Both the position numbers and the translations under genes were made by a program. The notes beneath the pieces were generated by a model. That model was not told where the DNA came from and did not search any database. It was given only the letters and a program-made list of their open reading frames with translations. Shown here in pieces: positions 34,454 to 43,005 of a stretch of DNA of 64,000 nt (positions are counted from its first letter, which is position 1; the number at the start of each line of letters is the position of its first letter). This DNA comes from Chloroflexota bacterium (GTDB lineage Bacteria > Chloroflexota > Limnocylindria > P2-11E). The DNA lies in assembly GCA_027310565.1 (NCBI GenBank), contig DAIDAP010000034.1, forward strand, positions 1 through 64,000, read 5' to 3'.

Positions 34454-35590
34454 CTAGGGTAGTGCGCGCCGTCGCAGCGCGTACGCGGCGAGCAGGCCGC
34501 TCGCGTAGGGCACGAGCACGCGCGCGCCGAGCGGGAGACCGGCGAGCGTGAGCGCGGTGAGCACCCACGACAGCACGACCGCGACCGCCGCGGTCGCCAC
34601 GACGAGCCGGCGATCCCGGTGCTCCACGCCGGCCGCGAGCGCGACGGCCCACGCCGCCGCGAGCGCGACCTGGTCGTGCGCCCGCGCGTAGGGCGTGATG
34701 ACGAGCCCGATCGGCACGAGCAGCGCGACGAGCTCCGCGCGCGCGAGGCGGCGGCGCGGCAGCGTCCCCGCGATGCTCGCCACGAGGAGGACCGACGCCG
34801 CCACCGCCCAGCCCGGCGCGATCCCCAGCGCGGCCGCGAGGCCCCACAGCGTGTCCACGCCGGGATCGGCGAGGCGGCCCTGCGGAACCAGCTCCCGCGC
34901 GAGCTCCGCCGGCCACGCCGGCAGGATCGCGAGCGTCGCGGCGAGGAGCAGCGCGAGACCCCCGAGCGCGAGCACGAGCAGCCGGCGCGACGTCGCGAGC
35001 GCGCCGGCCAGCGGGACGAGCGTGACGTGCGGCTTGAGCAGCAGCGCGAGCCAGGCGACGGCCGCGGGCACGGCACGGTCGCGGGCGAGCGCGAGCGACA
35101 GCGCCGCGAGCGCGAGCAGCACGACCCCGCCGAGCTGCGCGTTCGCGACGAGGCTGAAAGCGGGCTGCGACCACAGCGTGAGGACGAGCAGCGCGGCGCC
35201 GATCCGCGGCCGGCCCAGCGCGCGCGCGAGGAGCGCCACGGACGCGACGACCGACAGCAGCGTGAGGGCCTCCCAGCCCGACACGGCGGTCGCGAGCGGC
35301 ACCAGCGTGGCCGGGCTGGCCAGGACGGCCGTCCAGAGCGGGTAGACGAACGCCTCGTTGCACGGCGGGAGGCGCGCCGGATCGGAGGCGATCGCGGCCG
35401 TCCAGGCCGCGCGGTCGTACGGATCCTCCCCCAGCCGCACCAGGCGGCCGGCCTCGTAGAGACAGCGGAAGTCGGAGACGTCGGCGTCACGGATGGTGAC
35501 GGCCGCGCGCGCGCCGAGCAGCAGGATGGCGAGCGCGACGAGGCCCACGAACGCGGCGCGTGCCCATGGCGCGCCCGGCGTGCGCACCAC
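34454..35590 (-). CDS. GT87-family polyprenol-phosphate-sugar transferase-like protein
   Basis: A 378-residue protein with about ten membrane helices. Near the N-terminus SDFRCLYEAGRLVRLGEDPYD matches the D-x-x-x-Y...G-x-x-P-Y-D motif of DUF2029/GT87 mannosyltransferases in two adjoining parts, and LLLKPHVTLVPLAGAL matches a later block. It would use a lipid-linked sugar donor to glycosylate an envelope polymer. The 6-base gap to murA suggests separate promoters. Confidence 0.75.
   Translation of the reverse strand: MVRTPGAPWARAAFVGLVALAILLLGARAAVTIRDADVSDFRCLYEAGRLVRLGEDPYDRAAWTAAIASDPARLPPCNEAFVYPLWTAVLASPATLVPLATAVSGWEALTLLSVVASVALLARALGRPRIGAALLVLTLWSQPAFSLVANAQLGGVVLLALAALSLALARDRAVPAAVAWLALLLKPHVTLVPLAGALATSRRLLVLALGGLALLLAATLAILPAWPAELARELVPQGRLADPGVDTLWGLAAALGIAPGWAVAASVLLVASIAGTLPRRRLARAELVALLVPIGLVITPYARAHDQVALAAAWAVALAAGVEHRDRRLVVATAAVAVVLSWVLTALTLAGLPLGARVLVPYASGLLAAYALRRRALP
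34456..34461 (-). promoter_or_regulatory. putative -10 box (TACCCT) for murA
   Basis: TACCCT on the minus strand is 8 bases ahead of the murA ATG and lies inside the last codons of the GT87 gene. Confidence 0.35.
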
Positions 35591-35594
35591 GGGT

Positions 35595-37139
35595 CTACAG
35601 CCCGATGGCGACCGCGGGCTTGAGCGCGTCCACGCCGCCGCGCAGGTCGCCCGTCCGCGGATCGACGAGGATCGCCTGCGGGCGCGCGAACCACGCCGAC
35701 ATGAGCGTCTCCTCCTTCACCCGAACGTCGTGCCCCAGCGCGGCGAGCTCGGCGCGCACCGCCTCGGGCACGCGCGAGTCCACGAGCAGCCCCTCGCCCT
35801 CGTCGTGCACGCGCGGCCGGTTCACCGCGTCCTGCGGCCCGTCGCCGAAGTCCACGACGTTCACGATCGTCTGCGCGACGGCGCTCATGATCTTCCGCCC
35901 GCCGGGGGCGCCGACGGCGAGGAGCGGGCGGCCGTCGCGCACCAGCAGCGACGGCGCGCCGGCCCACAGCACCCGCTTGCCCGGCGCGATCGAGTTCGGA
36001 TGGCCGGGCACCGGGTCGAACCAGGTCATCGTGTCGAGGAGCACGACGCCCGTCCCGGGCGCGACGAATCCCGAGCCGAAGCCCTGGCCGAGCGTCTGCG
36101 TGAGCGCGACCATCGTGCGCTCGCGATCGACCACGTTGAGGTGCGTGGTGTGATCGGCGAGCGAGGAGAAGCGGTGCAGGAACGCGCCGCGCAGCGCCTC
36201 GCCCACCAGGTGCAGGTGCTCCGCCCCGCCACGCTCCTTCCCGGCGAGCGGGAACGCGCGCAGGATCGCGAGCGCGCGCGCCACGGTCTCGCCGCCGGAG
36301 AGCCCGGGCAGCGTCAGCAGCCGGACGCCGCGGTACTCGGTCTCGAGCGGCGCGCTCTCGACGGCGGCGTACCCGCGCAGATCTTCCGGCGACAGGATCC
36401 CTCCCGCGTCGCGCACGCCCGCGACGAGCGCGCGGCCGAGCGCGCCCTCATAGAGGACGCGCGGCCCCTCTTTCGCGATCGCCTCGAGCGCGCCCGCCAG
36501 ATCCGGCTGCACGAGACGATCGGAGGGCTCCGTCCCGATCGGCGGGCGCAGCGGCGCGCCCGAGGGGCGGAAGAAGACGTCCTTCCCGCCGCCCGCGCGG
36601 TGGAGCCGCTCGTGGTACATCGCGACCGAAAGCGCGACGAACCAGTCGACCTCGAACCCCTCGCGCGCGAGACGGATCGCCGGCGCCATGACGCGCCCGC
36701 GCGGCAGCGTGCCGTGGCGCTCGAGGGCGTGGCAGAGCGCCGCGACGTGGCCGGGAACGCCGACCGAGAGCGGCCCCTCGATGTTGTCGTTCCCCTTCAC
36801 CGCGGGCCACCCGTACATCCCGGCGCGCGAGTCGCCGCCGATCGGCTCGAACATGTCGGCGCGCGCCGCCCGCGGCGCGCGGGTGCCGCCGTCGATCGCG
36901 ACGGCGGTGCCGTCGGCGCGGCGGATGACGAGGCCGGCGATGCCCCCGATGCCGCTGGTGAACGGCTCGACCACGCCCATCACGAAGCCCGCCGCGACCG
37001 CGGCGTCGACGGCGTTGCCGCCCTCACGCAGGACCTCGACACCCGCCTCCGCGGCGAGGTGGTGCTCGGCCGTGACCATGCCGTCCTTCGCGGCCGGCTC
37101 GGTCTTGCTGTGCAGCCACTCGCTCCGCACGGTCGGCAT
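35595..37139 (-). CDS. gamma-glutamyltransferase-family protein
   Basis: A 514-residue Ntn-hydrolase precursor. GMVTAEHHLAAEAGVEVLREGGNAVDAAVAAG (read as adjoining blocks near residues 20-50) and EPFTSGIGG are typical. The self-cleavage site is in HTTHLNVVDRE near residue 335, where the second Thr becomes the N-terminal nucleophile. GAPGGRKIMSAVAQ follows. No signal peptide is seen, unlike many Ggt proteins, so it may be cytoplasmic and could act on glutathione-like or other acyl-amides. Confidence 0.87.
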   Translation of the reverse strand: MPTVRSEWLHSKTEPAAKDGMVTAEHHLAAEAGVEVLREGGNAVDAAVAAGFVMGVVEPFTSGIGGIAGLVIRRADGTAVAIDGGTRAPRAARADMFEPIGGDSRAGMYGWPAVKGNDNIEGPLSVGVPGHVAALCHALERHGTLPRGRVMAPAIRLAREGFEVDWFVALSVAMYHERLHRAGGGKDVFFRPSGAPLRPPIGTEPSDRLVQPDLAGALEAIAKEGPRVLYEGALGRALVAGVRDAGGILSPEDLRGYAAVESAPLETEYRGVRLLTLPGLSGGETVARALAILRAFPLAGKERGGAEHLHLVGEALRGAFLHRFSSLADHTTHLNVVDRERTMVALTQTLGQGFGSGFVAPGTGVVLLDTMTWFDPVPGHPNSIAPGKRVLWAGAPSLLVRDGRPLLAVGAPGGRKIMSAVAQTIVNVVDFGDGPQDAVNRPRVHDEGEGLLVDSRVPEAVRAELAALGHDVRVKEETLMSAWFARPQAILVDPRTGDLRGGVDALKPAVAIGL

Positions 37140-37147
37140 GCGCGCCG

Positions 37148-37153
37148 AGGATA
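37148..37153 (-). promoter_or_regulatory. putative -10 box (TATCCT) for the gamma-glutamyltransferase gene
   Basis: TATCCT on the minus strand is 8 bases ahead of ATG 37139; it lies back to back with the box of the divergent S9 gene. Confidence 0.4.
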
Positions 37154-37160
37154 CCCGCGG

Positions 37161-37166
37161 TAGGCT
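37161..37166 (+). promoter_or_regulatory. putative -10 box (TAGGCT) for the S9 peptidase gene
   Basis: TAGGCT lies 8 bases ahead of GTG 37175, leaving no room for a ribosome binding site if transcription starts at the usual distance. Confidence 0.4.
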
Positions 37167-37174
37167 CCGGCTTC

Positions 37175-39124
37175 GTGGACGCCACCGACCTGCTGCGCTT
37201 CAGGACCGTCGCCGACGCCGCCTGCTCGCCGGACGGCTCGCAGGTCGCGTACACGATGAGCGAGATCGACGCGGCCGCGGACGAGTACCGCACCAGCGTG
37301 TGGGTCGTCGCCGCGAGCGGCGGGGAGCCGCGGCGGCTCACCGCGGGCGCGAAGAAGGACTCGGCGCCGCGCTGGTCGCCCGACGGCGAGTGGATCGCCT
37401 TCCTCTCGGACCGCGAGCGCGAGAGGCCCCAGCTCCACGTCGTCGCGTCCGGCGGCGGCGAGGCGCGCCGCCTCACGGACCTCCCGCTCGGCGCGATGCC
37501 GGCGTCGTGGTCGCCGGACGGGACGCGGCTCCTCTTCGGCGCCCGCGTGCCCGACGTCGCGCCGCCGGCCGACGCGGACGGGCGCAAGCGCTGGGAGGCG
37601 AGGCCGCGTCACGTCACGAGGGCCTCGTACAAGGCCGACGGCCAGGGCTACACGTTCGACGCGCGCACGCACCTCTTCGTCGCCGACCTCGCGAGCGGCA
37701 CGGTGACGCAGGTCACCGACGGCGACTGCGAGGACCGCGCCGAGGCCTGGTCGCCCGACGGCGCGCGCATCGCCTGGGCGCGCACGCGCTCGGGGCTCAC
37801 CGACTACGGCCAGACCGACCTGTACGTCGCGAACGCCGACGGGAGCGAGGCGCGCCGGCTCACGACGAAGGCCGGCCGCGCGACGTCGCCGGTGTGGTCG
37901 CCGGACGGGAAGCGGATCGCCTTCTACGCGTACGACGAGCGCACGCCCTGGATCGGCGACCCGATGGTGCGCCCGTGGGTCGTCTCCGCCGCCGGCGGCG
38001 ACGAGCGTCCGGTGACCAAGCGCTACGACCAGGGCGTCACGCTGCTGCCGCCTCCGGCGACGACACCCGGGCCGGCCTGGTCGCCCGACGGCAGGACCCT
38101 CACCGCCGTGTTCGCCGTCCGCGGCGACGCGCACGTCGTGCGTGCCACGCTCAAGGGCGCGACGGAGACCGTCGCCGGTGGCGAGCGTCAGGTGACGTAC
38201 CTCGCGGCGGCGCCGGGGCGCCTGCTCGCGTACGCCGCCGGCGATCCCCGCGATCCGTCGGAGCTCTTCGTCGCGGACTGGGATGGCCGGAACGAGCGAC
38301 GCCTCACCGAGCTCAACGACGAGCTCGTCGCGGAGATCCGCGCGCCGATCCCGACGAGCCGGACCTTCGAGACGCCGAACGGGAAGATCGAGGGCTGGGT
38401 CATCGCGCAGCCGAAGGGGCCCGCGCCGCTCCTCGTCGACATCCACGGCGGGCCGGCGAGCTTCGCCGGCGACGTCTTCTCGCTCGGCTACTTCTTCAAG
38501 TACGTCCTGGCGTCGCGGGGCTGGGCGGTGCTGTCGCTCAACCCGACCGGCTCCGGCTCCTACGGCCGCGCGCACGCGCACGGCATCCGCGGGCGCTGGG
38601 GCGAGCACGACCTGCCCGAGCAGCTCGCGGCGGTCGACGCCCTCGTGCGCGACGGCATCGCCGATCCCGAGCGCCTCGCGGTCGCCGGCTACTCGTACGG
38701 GGGGTTCATGACGACGTGGACGATCGGGCACAGCGACCGCTTCAAGGCGGCCGTGGTCGGCGCGCCGGTCGTGGACCAGGAGTCGTTCCACGGCACGAGC
38801 GACATCGGGATGTGGTTCGCGCCGTGGGAGCTGAAGGCGGAGTACCCGCGCGGCCGCGCGAAGCTGCGCAAGTACTCGCCGCTCTCGTACGTCGAGCGGA
38901 TCACCACGCCGACGCTCGTCGTGCACGGCGAGGCCGACGACCGCTGCCCGATCGGCCAGGGCGAGCAGCTCTTCGCCGCGCTGCTCGCGTGCGGAAAGGC
39001 GAAGACCGAATTCGTCCGCTATCCGGGCGGGTCGCACCTCTTCATCGCGACCGGGCGCCCGAGCCACCGCGTCGACTTCAACCGGCGCATCGTCGACTGG
39101 GTGACGCGCCACACGCCGGGCTGA
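37175..39124 (+). CDS. S9-family (prolyl oligopeptidase-type) peptidase
   Basis: A 649-residue serine peptidase: N-terminal beta-propeller with repeated WSPDG units (for example APRWSPDGEWIAFLSD), then an alpha/beta hydrolase domain from about residue 400. The catalytic Ser is in AGYSYGGFMTTW, the Asp in HGEADDRCPIGQ and the His in YPGGSHLF. It cleaves short peptides, perhaps N-acylated, in the cytoplasm. The start is GTG. Confidence 0.92.
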   Translation: MDATDLLRFRTVADAACSPDGSQVAYTMSEIDAAADEYRTSVWVVAASGGEPRRLTAGAKKDSAPRWSPDGEWIAFLSDRERERPQLHVVASGGGEARRLTDLPLGAMPASWSPDGTRLLFGARVPDVAPPADADGRKRWEARPRHVTRASYKADGQGYTFDARTHLFVADLASGTVTQVTDGDCEDRAEAWSPDGARIAWARTRSGLTDYGQTDLYVANADGSEARRLTTKAGRATSPVWSPDGKRIAFYAYDERTPWIGDPMVRPWVVSAAGGDERPVTKRYDQGVTLLPPPATTPGPAWSPDGRTLTAVFAVRGDAHVVRATLKGATETVAGGERQVTYLAAAPGRLLAYAAGDPRDPSELFVADWDGRNERRLTELNDELVAEIRAPIPTSRTFETPNGKIEGWVIAQPKGPAPLLVDIHGGPASFAGDVFSLGYFFKYVLASRGWAVLSLNPTGSGSYGRAHAHGIRGRWGEHDLPEQLAAVDALVRDGIADPERLAVAGYSYGGFMTTWTIGHSDRFKAAVVGAPVVDQESFHGTSDIGMWFAPWELKAEYPRGRAKLRKYSPLSYVERITTPTLVVHGEADDRCPIGQGEQLFAALLACGKAKTEFVRYPGGSHLFIATGRPSHRVDFNRRIVDWVTRHTPG

Positions 39125-39177
39125 GCGCGATCGCGGCCCCGGCGAGGCGCTGACGCGGCGCGCGACACTATGCGCGG

Positions 39178-39783
39178 GTGAAGTATCGGGCCGTCGGGTT
39201 CGACCTCCTCACCGCGCTCGTGGACTCCTGGTCCGCGTGGAAGGCGGTCGCCGGCGACGACGCGCTCGGGATGCGCTGGCACGCCGCGTCGCAGGCGCGT
39301 CTGCGCGGCCAGCCGTACCTGCCGTACGAGGAGGTCAATCGTGAGGCCGCGGCGGAGGTCGGCCTGCCGCGCGAGAAGGCGGACGAGCTGCTCGCGCGCT
39401 TCGACACGGTCGAGCCGTGGCCGGACACGCCGGCGGTCCTCGCGCGCCTGGGCGTCGTGCGCTTCGTCGTCACGAACTGCTCGACCGCCGTCGGCACGCG
39501 CGTCGCCGCGCGCGCGGGCGCGTTCGACCTCGTCATGACCGCCGAGCGCGCGGGCGCGTACAAGCCCGATCCGCGGCCGTACCGCGCCGCGCTCGAGGCG
39601 CAGGGGCTCGACCCGCGCGCGGTGCTCTTCGTGGCGGGCTCGGCGCACGACGTCGGCGGCGCGTCGCGCGTGGGGATGGACGTGTACTGGGCCAACCGCG
39701 GCGGCGTCGCCGCGCCGGCCGACGCGCGCGCGATACGCGAGGAGCCGGACCTGCGCGGCCTCCTCGCGGTGCTGGAGGGCTAG
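39178..39783 (+). CDS. HAD-superfamily hydrolase (haloacid dehalogenase type II-like)
   Basis: A 201-residue HAD protein. Motif I is FDLLTALVDSW with the nucleophile Asp, motif II is VTNCST, motif III is YKPDPRPY with the Lys, and motif IV is VAGSAHDVGGASRVGM. The residue two after the nucleophile is Leu, not the Asp of phosphatases, which fits the dehalogenase-type subgroup, but the substrate is unknown. The start is GTG. The next gene's ribosome binding site lies in its last codons. Confidence 0.82.
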   Translation: MKYRAVGFDLLTALVDSWSAWKAVAGDDALGMRWHAASQARLRGQPYLPYEEVNREAAAEVGLPREKADELLARFDTVEPWPDTPAVLARLGVVRFVVTNCSTAVGTRVAARAGAFDLVMTAERAGAYKPDPRPYRAALEAQGLDPRAVLFVAGSAHDVGGASRVGMDVYWANRGGVAAPADARAIREEPDLRGLLAVLEG

Positions 39784-39785
39784 CC

Positions 39786-41603
39786 ATCCCCTTCGGACGG
39801 GACGCGATCGTCCTGCGGGACGACGGGACGCCCGCCGACCCGCGCACGGACCTCGACTGGCTCGACTGGGTCGCGGCGGGCGACGTCGGGGGCTGGTGCC
39901 GGAGCGACACGCTCCCCGACTGGCTCTCGGAGTACCCGCGGCTCCACGGCCTGCCGCGCGACGACCAGCTCCCCGGCTACGACGCGAGGTTCGACCTGGG
40001 CCGCTTCCTCATGCGGCAGGGACGCGGCTTCGAGAAGGCGGTCGTCGCCGACCTCGCGTCGCGGTGGGAGGTGGTGCGCGTCGCGACGCGACCGGACGAA
40101 GCGCGCTCGCTCGACGCGGCGATGGCGACGTACGACGCCATGCGCGCCGGCGTCCCGCTCATCGCCGCGGCCGTCGTGCGCGATCCGCAGCTGCGGACGT
40201 ACGGCGTGATCGACCTCCTCGTGCGCAGCGACGTGCTCGGCGAGCTCTCGCCGGAGGCGTTCGCCGGCGATCCGCTCGAGCTGCCGGTCATCGGTCTGTC
40301 GCACGGGCGCCACTACCGCGTCGTCGACGTGAAGTTCCGCACGCTCGAGCTGCTGCGCGGCGGCGAGCTCAGCACGAGCGACGCCGAGACGCTGGCGCAG
40401 ATCTGGATCTACAACGAGGCGCTCGGGCGCCTGCAGGGGTACACGCCACCGTCCGCGTACGTGGTCGGCCGCGCGTGGAGGCACGGCGACGAGCGCGGGG
40501 ACCGCTGCTGGCAGCGGCTCGGGCGCGTCCGCCGCGACACGGTGCTGCGCGGGCGCGGCATGGACCTGCGCGACGCGGTGGTCCAGGCCGCCGCGTGGGT
40601 GCGCCGCATGCGCGCCGAGGGCGCCGAGTGGCGCGTGCTCCCCGCGCCCTCGATCCCCGAGCTGTGGCCGAACATGAAGGCCGGCGAGGACGGACCGTGG
40701 CACGAGGCGAAGCGGCGCATCGCCGCGGAGCTCGCCGACCTCACGCTGCTCCCGCGCGTCGGGGTCGCCGAGCGCGCCCGCGCGCACGCCGCCGGCATCA
40801 CGCGGTGGGACGATCCGCGGCTCGACGCACGGGTGCTCGGGCTCGGCGCGAAGGACGCCGCGGTGCTCGACGCGGTCCTCGCGGTGAACCGCGACGGCGG
40901 CCCGCCGGTGCGTCCGGCGCGGGTGCGCGGCGAGGCGTGGCGCGCGCCCGCGCCCCTCGAGGCCTACGTCGATTTCGAGTTCATGCAGGACCTCGCCGAC
41001 GACTTCAGCGCGTTCCCGCGCAAGGGCGGGCAGGCGCTCATCTTCCAGATCGGCTCGGGAACGTACCGCGACGGCCGCTGGGAGTTCCACCAGTTCACGG
41101 TGAGCGACCTCACGCTCGAGGCCGAGGCGCGGATGATCGACGAGTGGCTCACACGGATACGCGAGCTCTGCGACCAGGCCGCGTGCGACCTCGCCGCGGC
41201 GCGGCTCGTCCACTGGTCCGTCGCCGAGCAGAGCAGCTTCGAGCGCGCGTACGACAGCGCGCGCGCGCGCCATCCCGAGCGCGACTGGCCCCCGCTCCCG
41301 TGGTTCGACCTCCTGGGCGAGGTCGTGCGCGCCGACCCGGTCGTCGTGCGCGGCGCGTTCTCGTTCTCGCTGAAGGCCGTCGCGCGGTCGATGCGGGCGC
41401 AGGGGGCCATCGCCACGGACTGGGGCGAGGGCCTCGCCGACGGCGCGGGCGCCATGGCCGGGGCCTGGCACGCGGCGGTCGAGGCGAGGCGCGAGGGCCT
41501 GCCGCTCGGTCGGACCGCGACGATGCTCGAGATCGCCCGGTACAACGAGGTGGACTGCCGGGTGATGGCCGAGATCCTCGACCACCTCAGGCGAGAGCAC
41601 TGA
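39786..41603 (+). CDS. TM0106-type RecB-like nuclease with RNase H-fold domain
   Basis: About 605 residues. The first half has a PD-(D/E)xK-like core (YGVIDLLVRSD and YRVVDVKFRTLELL, where Asp and Lys are the catalytic pair). The second half is a DEDD-type RNase H fold (YVDFEFMQDL with Asp and Glu, and YNEVDCRVMAEIL with the final Asp). No ATG, GTG or TTG exists in frame between 39774 and 40011, yet sequence that looks coding begins near 39786, where ATC follows GGAGGG by 6 bases. A rare ATC (or CTG 39813) start is therefore likely. DNA or RNA end-processing is the inferred role. Confidence 0.75.
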   Translation: MPFGRDAIVLRDDGTPADPRTDLDWLDWVAAGDVGGWCRSDTLPDWLSEYPRLHGLPRDDQLPGYDARFDLGRFLMRQGRGFEKAVVADLASRWEVVRVATRPDEARSLDAAMATYDAMRAGVPLIAAAVVRDPQLRTYGVIDLLVRSDVLGELSPEAFAGDPLELPVIGLSHGRHYRVVDVKFRTLELLRGGELSTSDAETLAQIWIYNEALGRLQGYTPPSAYVVGRAWRHGDERGDRCWQRLGRVRRDTVLRGRGMDLRDAVVQAAAWVRRMRAEGAEWRVLPAPSIPELWPNMKAGEDGPWHEAKRRIAAELADLTLLPRVGVAERARAHAAGITRWDDPRLDARVLGLGAKDAAVLDAVLAVNRDGGPPVRPARVRGEAWRAPAPLEAYVDFEFMQDLADDFSAFPRKGGQALIFQIGSGTYRDGRWEFHQFTVSDLTLEAEARMIDEWLTRIRELCDQAACDLAAARLVHWSVAEQSSFERAYDSARARHPERDWPPLPWFDLLGEVVRADPVVVRGAFSFSLKAVARSMRAQGAIATDWGEGLADGAGAMAGAWHAAVEARREGLPLGRTATMLEIARYNEVDCRVMAEILDHLRREH

Positions 41604-41737
41604 GCGGCGACCCCGACCGGCCCCGGCCCGACACCGCGCGCGCCGGCTGTCCGCGACGTACCCGACAGCGAAATGTCCACCCGGCTCTCTCGGTACGTCG
41701 GAAGAACGGCTATCAACGGTAGTGAGGGAGGGACCCG

Positions 41738-42139
41738 ATGGAGAACACCACCGACACGACCACCACCCCCGCGCCACGCCTGTACCGGAGCGCGACCGAC
41801 AAGGTCGTCGCCGGCGTCTGCGGCGGGCTCGCCGCCTACTTCAGGATCGACCCCGTCATCGTCCGGCTCGCGTTCGTCGTCTTCGCGATCGCCGGCGGCG
41901 CCTCGGTCCTGCTCTACATCGTGCTCTGGATCGCGGTCCCGCTCGGGGACGCGCGGAGCGCCGTCAGCACCATCTCCGCGCCCGGCGCGGAGACGACGGC
42001 CATCGCGCTCATCGCCATCGGCGCCCTCTGGCTGCTCGCGAACTTCGGCGCGTTCCAGTTCGTCGACTGGCGGCTCGCCTGGCCGGCCCTCCTGATCGTC
42101 CTCGGCCTGGCGCTCATCTTCCGGAGGTCTTCGAGATGA
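41738..42139 (+). CDS. PspC-domain membrane protein
   Basis: A 133-residue protein: short N-terminal tail, then PspC domain (RSATDKVVAGVCGGLAAYF, DPVIVRLAFVVFAIAGG, LYIVLWIAVPLG) and a C-terminal helix pair. PspC proteins sense membrane stress and bind regulators. GAGGGAGGG precedes the ATG. The gene overlaps the next by 4 bases, making an envelope-stress pair. Confidence 0.87.
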   Translation: MENTTDTTTTPAPRLYRSATDKVVAGVCGGLAAYFRIDPVIVRLAFVVFAIAGGASVLLYIVLWIAVPLGDARSAVSTISAPGAETTAIALIAIGALWLLANFGAFQFVDWRLAWPALLIVLGLALIFRRSSR

Positions 42140-43005
42140 CGACTCCCGTGCTCGCGCTCCCCGAGCCGCGGCGCCGCGCCCCCAGCATCGCGTTCCCGCT
42201 CGTGCTCATCGCGCTCGGCCTCGCCTTCCTGCTCGCGAACCTCGGCGCCCTGCGCGGCGTGAGCTGGGCGGAGGTGTTCCGGCTGTGGCCGGTGCTGCTC
42301 GTCCTCGCCGGGATCGACATCCTCCTGCGGCCGCGCTCGTTCCTCGCCGCGGCGGTGGTCGAGATCGCCATCGTCGCGGCCGCGTTCCTCTACCTCGTGA
42401 GCGGCGCCGCCATCTCGCCGGCGGCGCTGTCGTACACGGCGGAGGTCCCGCGCGCGGCGGTGACGGACCTGGCGCTCACCGTGAACTACGGCGCCGGCTC
42501 GCTGGACCTCGCCGGCGGCGGGGGCGCGCTCGTGTCGGTGAGCTCGACACGCGAGGACGTGAGCCGCACGGTGGACAAGAGCGACACCAGCGCGACCGTC
42601 GTGCTGTCGTCGGACGACAGGACGATGTTCGGCGTGGACGGCCGCGACCGCCGCTGGGTCGTCGCGCTCCCGTCCGACGTGCGCACGGCGCTGACCCTGA
42701 ACCTCGGCGCGGGCTCGTTCGACATCGACCTCGGCGACGTGCTCGTCACCCGCGCCGTCATCAACACCGGCGCGGCGAGCACGGCCATCGTGATGCCGAG
42801 GCCGAGGGGAGACGTGCCGATCCGGATCTCGGCCGGCGCGACGAGCCTCGACCTGAGCATCCCGAGCGGCGTCGCGTACCGCGTGCGGTACACCGGAGCG
42901 CTGCAGAGCGTCTCGGGGCCGCTCTCGTCGCCGGACTACGACACCGCGACCGACCGCCTGACGATCGAGCTGTCGGCGGCGATGGGGTCGGTCTCGATCC
43001 ACTAG
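42136..43005 (+). CDS. LiaF/toast-rack-like membrane protein
   Basis: A 289-residue protein with DUF5668-type helices (IAFPLVLIALGLAFLLANLG, PVLLVLAGIDILLRP) and a third helix near residue 80. A repetitive beta-strand domain follows (LTVNYGAGSLDLAG, LNLGAGSFDIDLGDV, RISAGATSLDLSIPSG), the periodic Gly-Ala-Gly-Ser pattern of the toast-rack/LiaF fold. It likely modulates a cell-envelope stress response together with the overlapping PspC protein. Confidence 0.8.
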   Translation: MTTPVLALPEPRRRAPSIAFPLVLIALGLAFLLANLGALRGVSWAEVFRLWPVLLVLAGIDILLRPRSFLAAAVVEIAIVAAAFLYLVSGAAISPAALSYTAEVPRAAVTDLALTVNYGAGSLDLAGGGGALVSVSSTREDVSRTVDKSDTSATVVLSSDDRTMFGVDGRDRRWVVALPSDVRTALTLNLGAGSFDIDLGDVLVTRAVINTGAASTAIVMPRPRGDVPIRISAGATSLDLSIPSGVAYRVRYTGALQSVSGPLSSPDYDTATDRLTIELSAAMGSVSIH

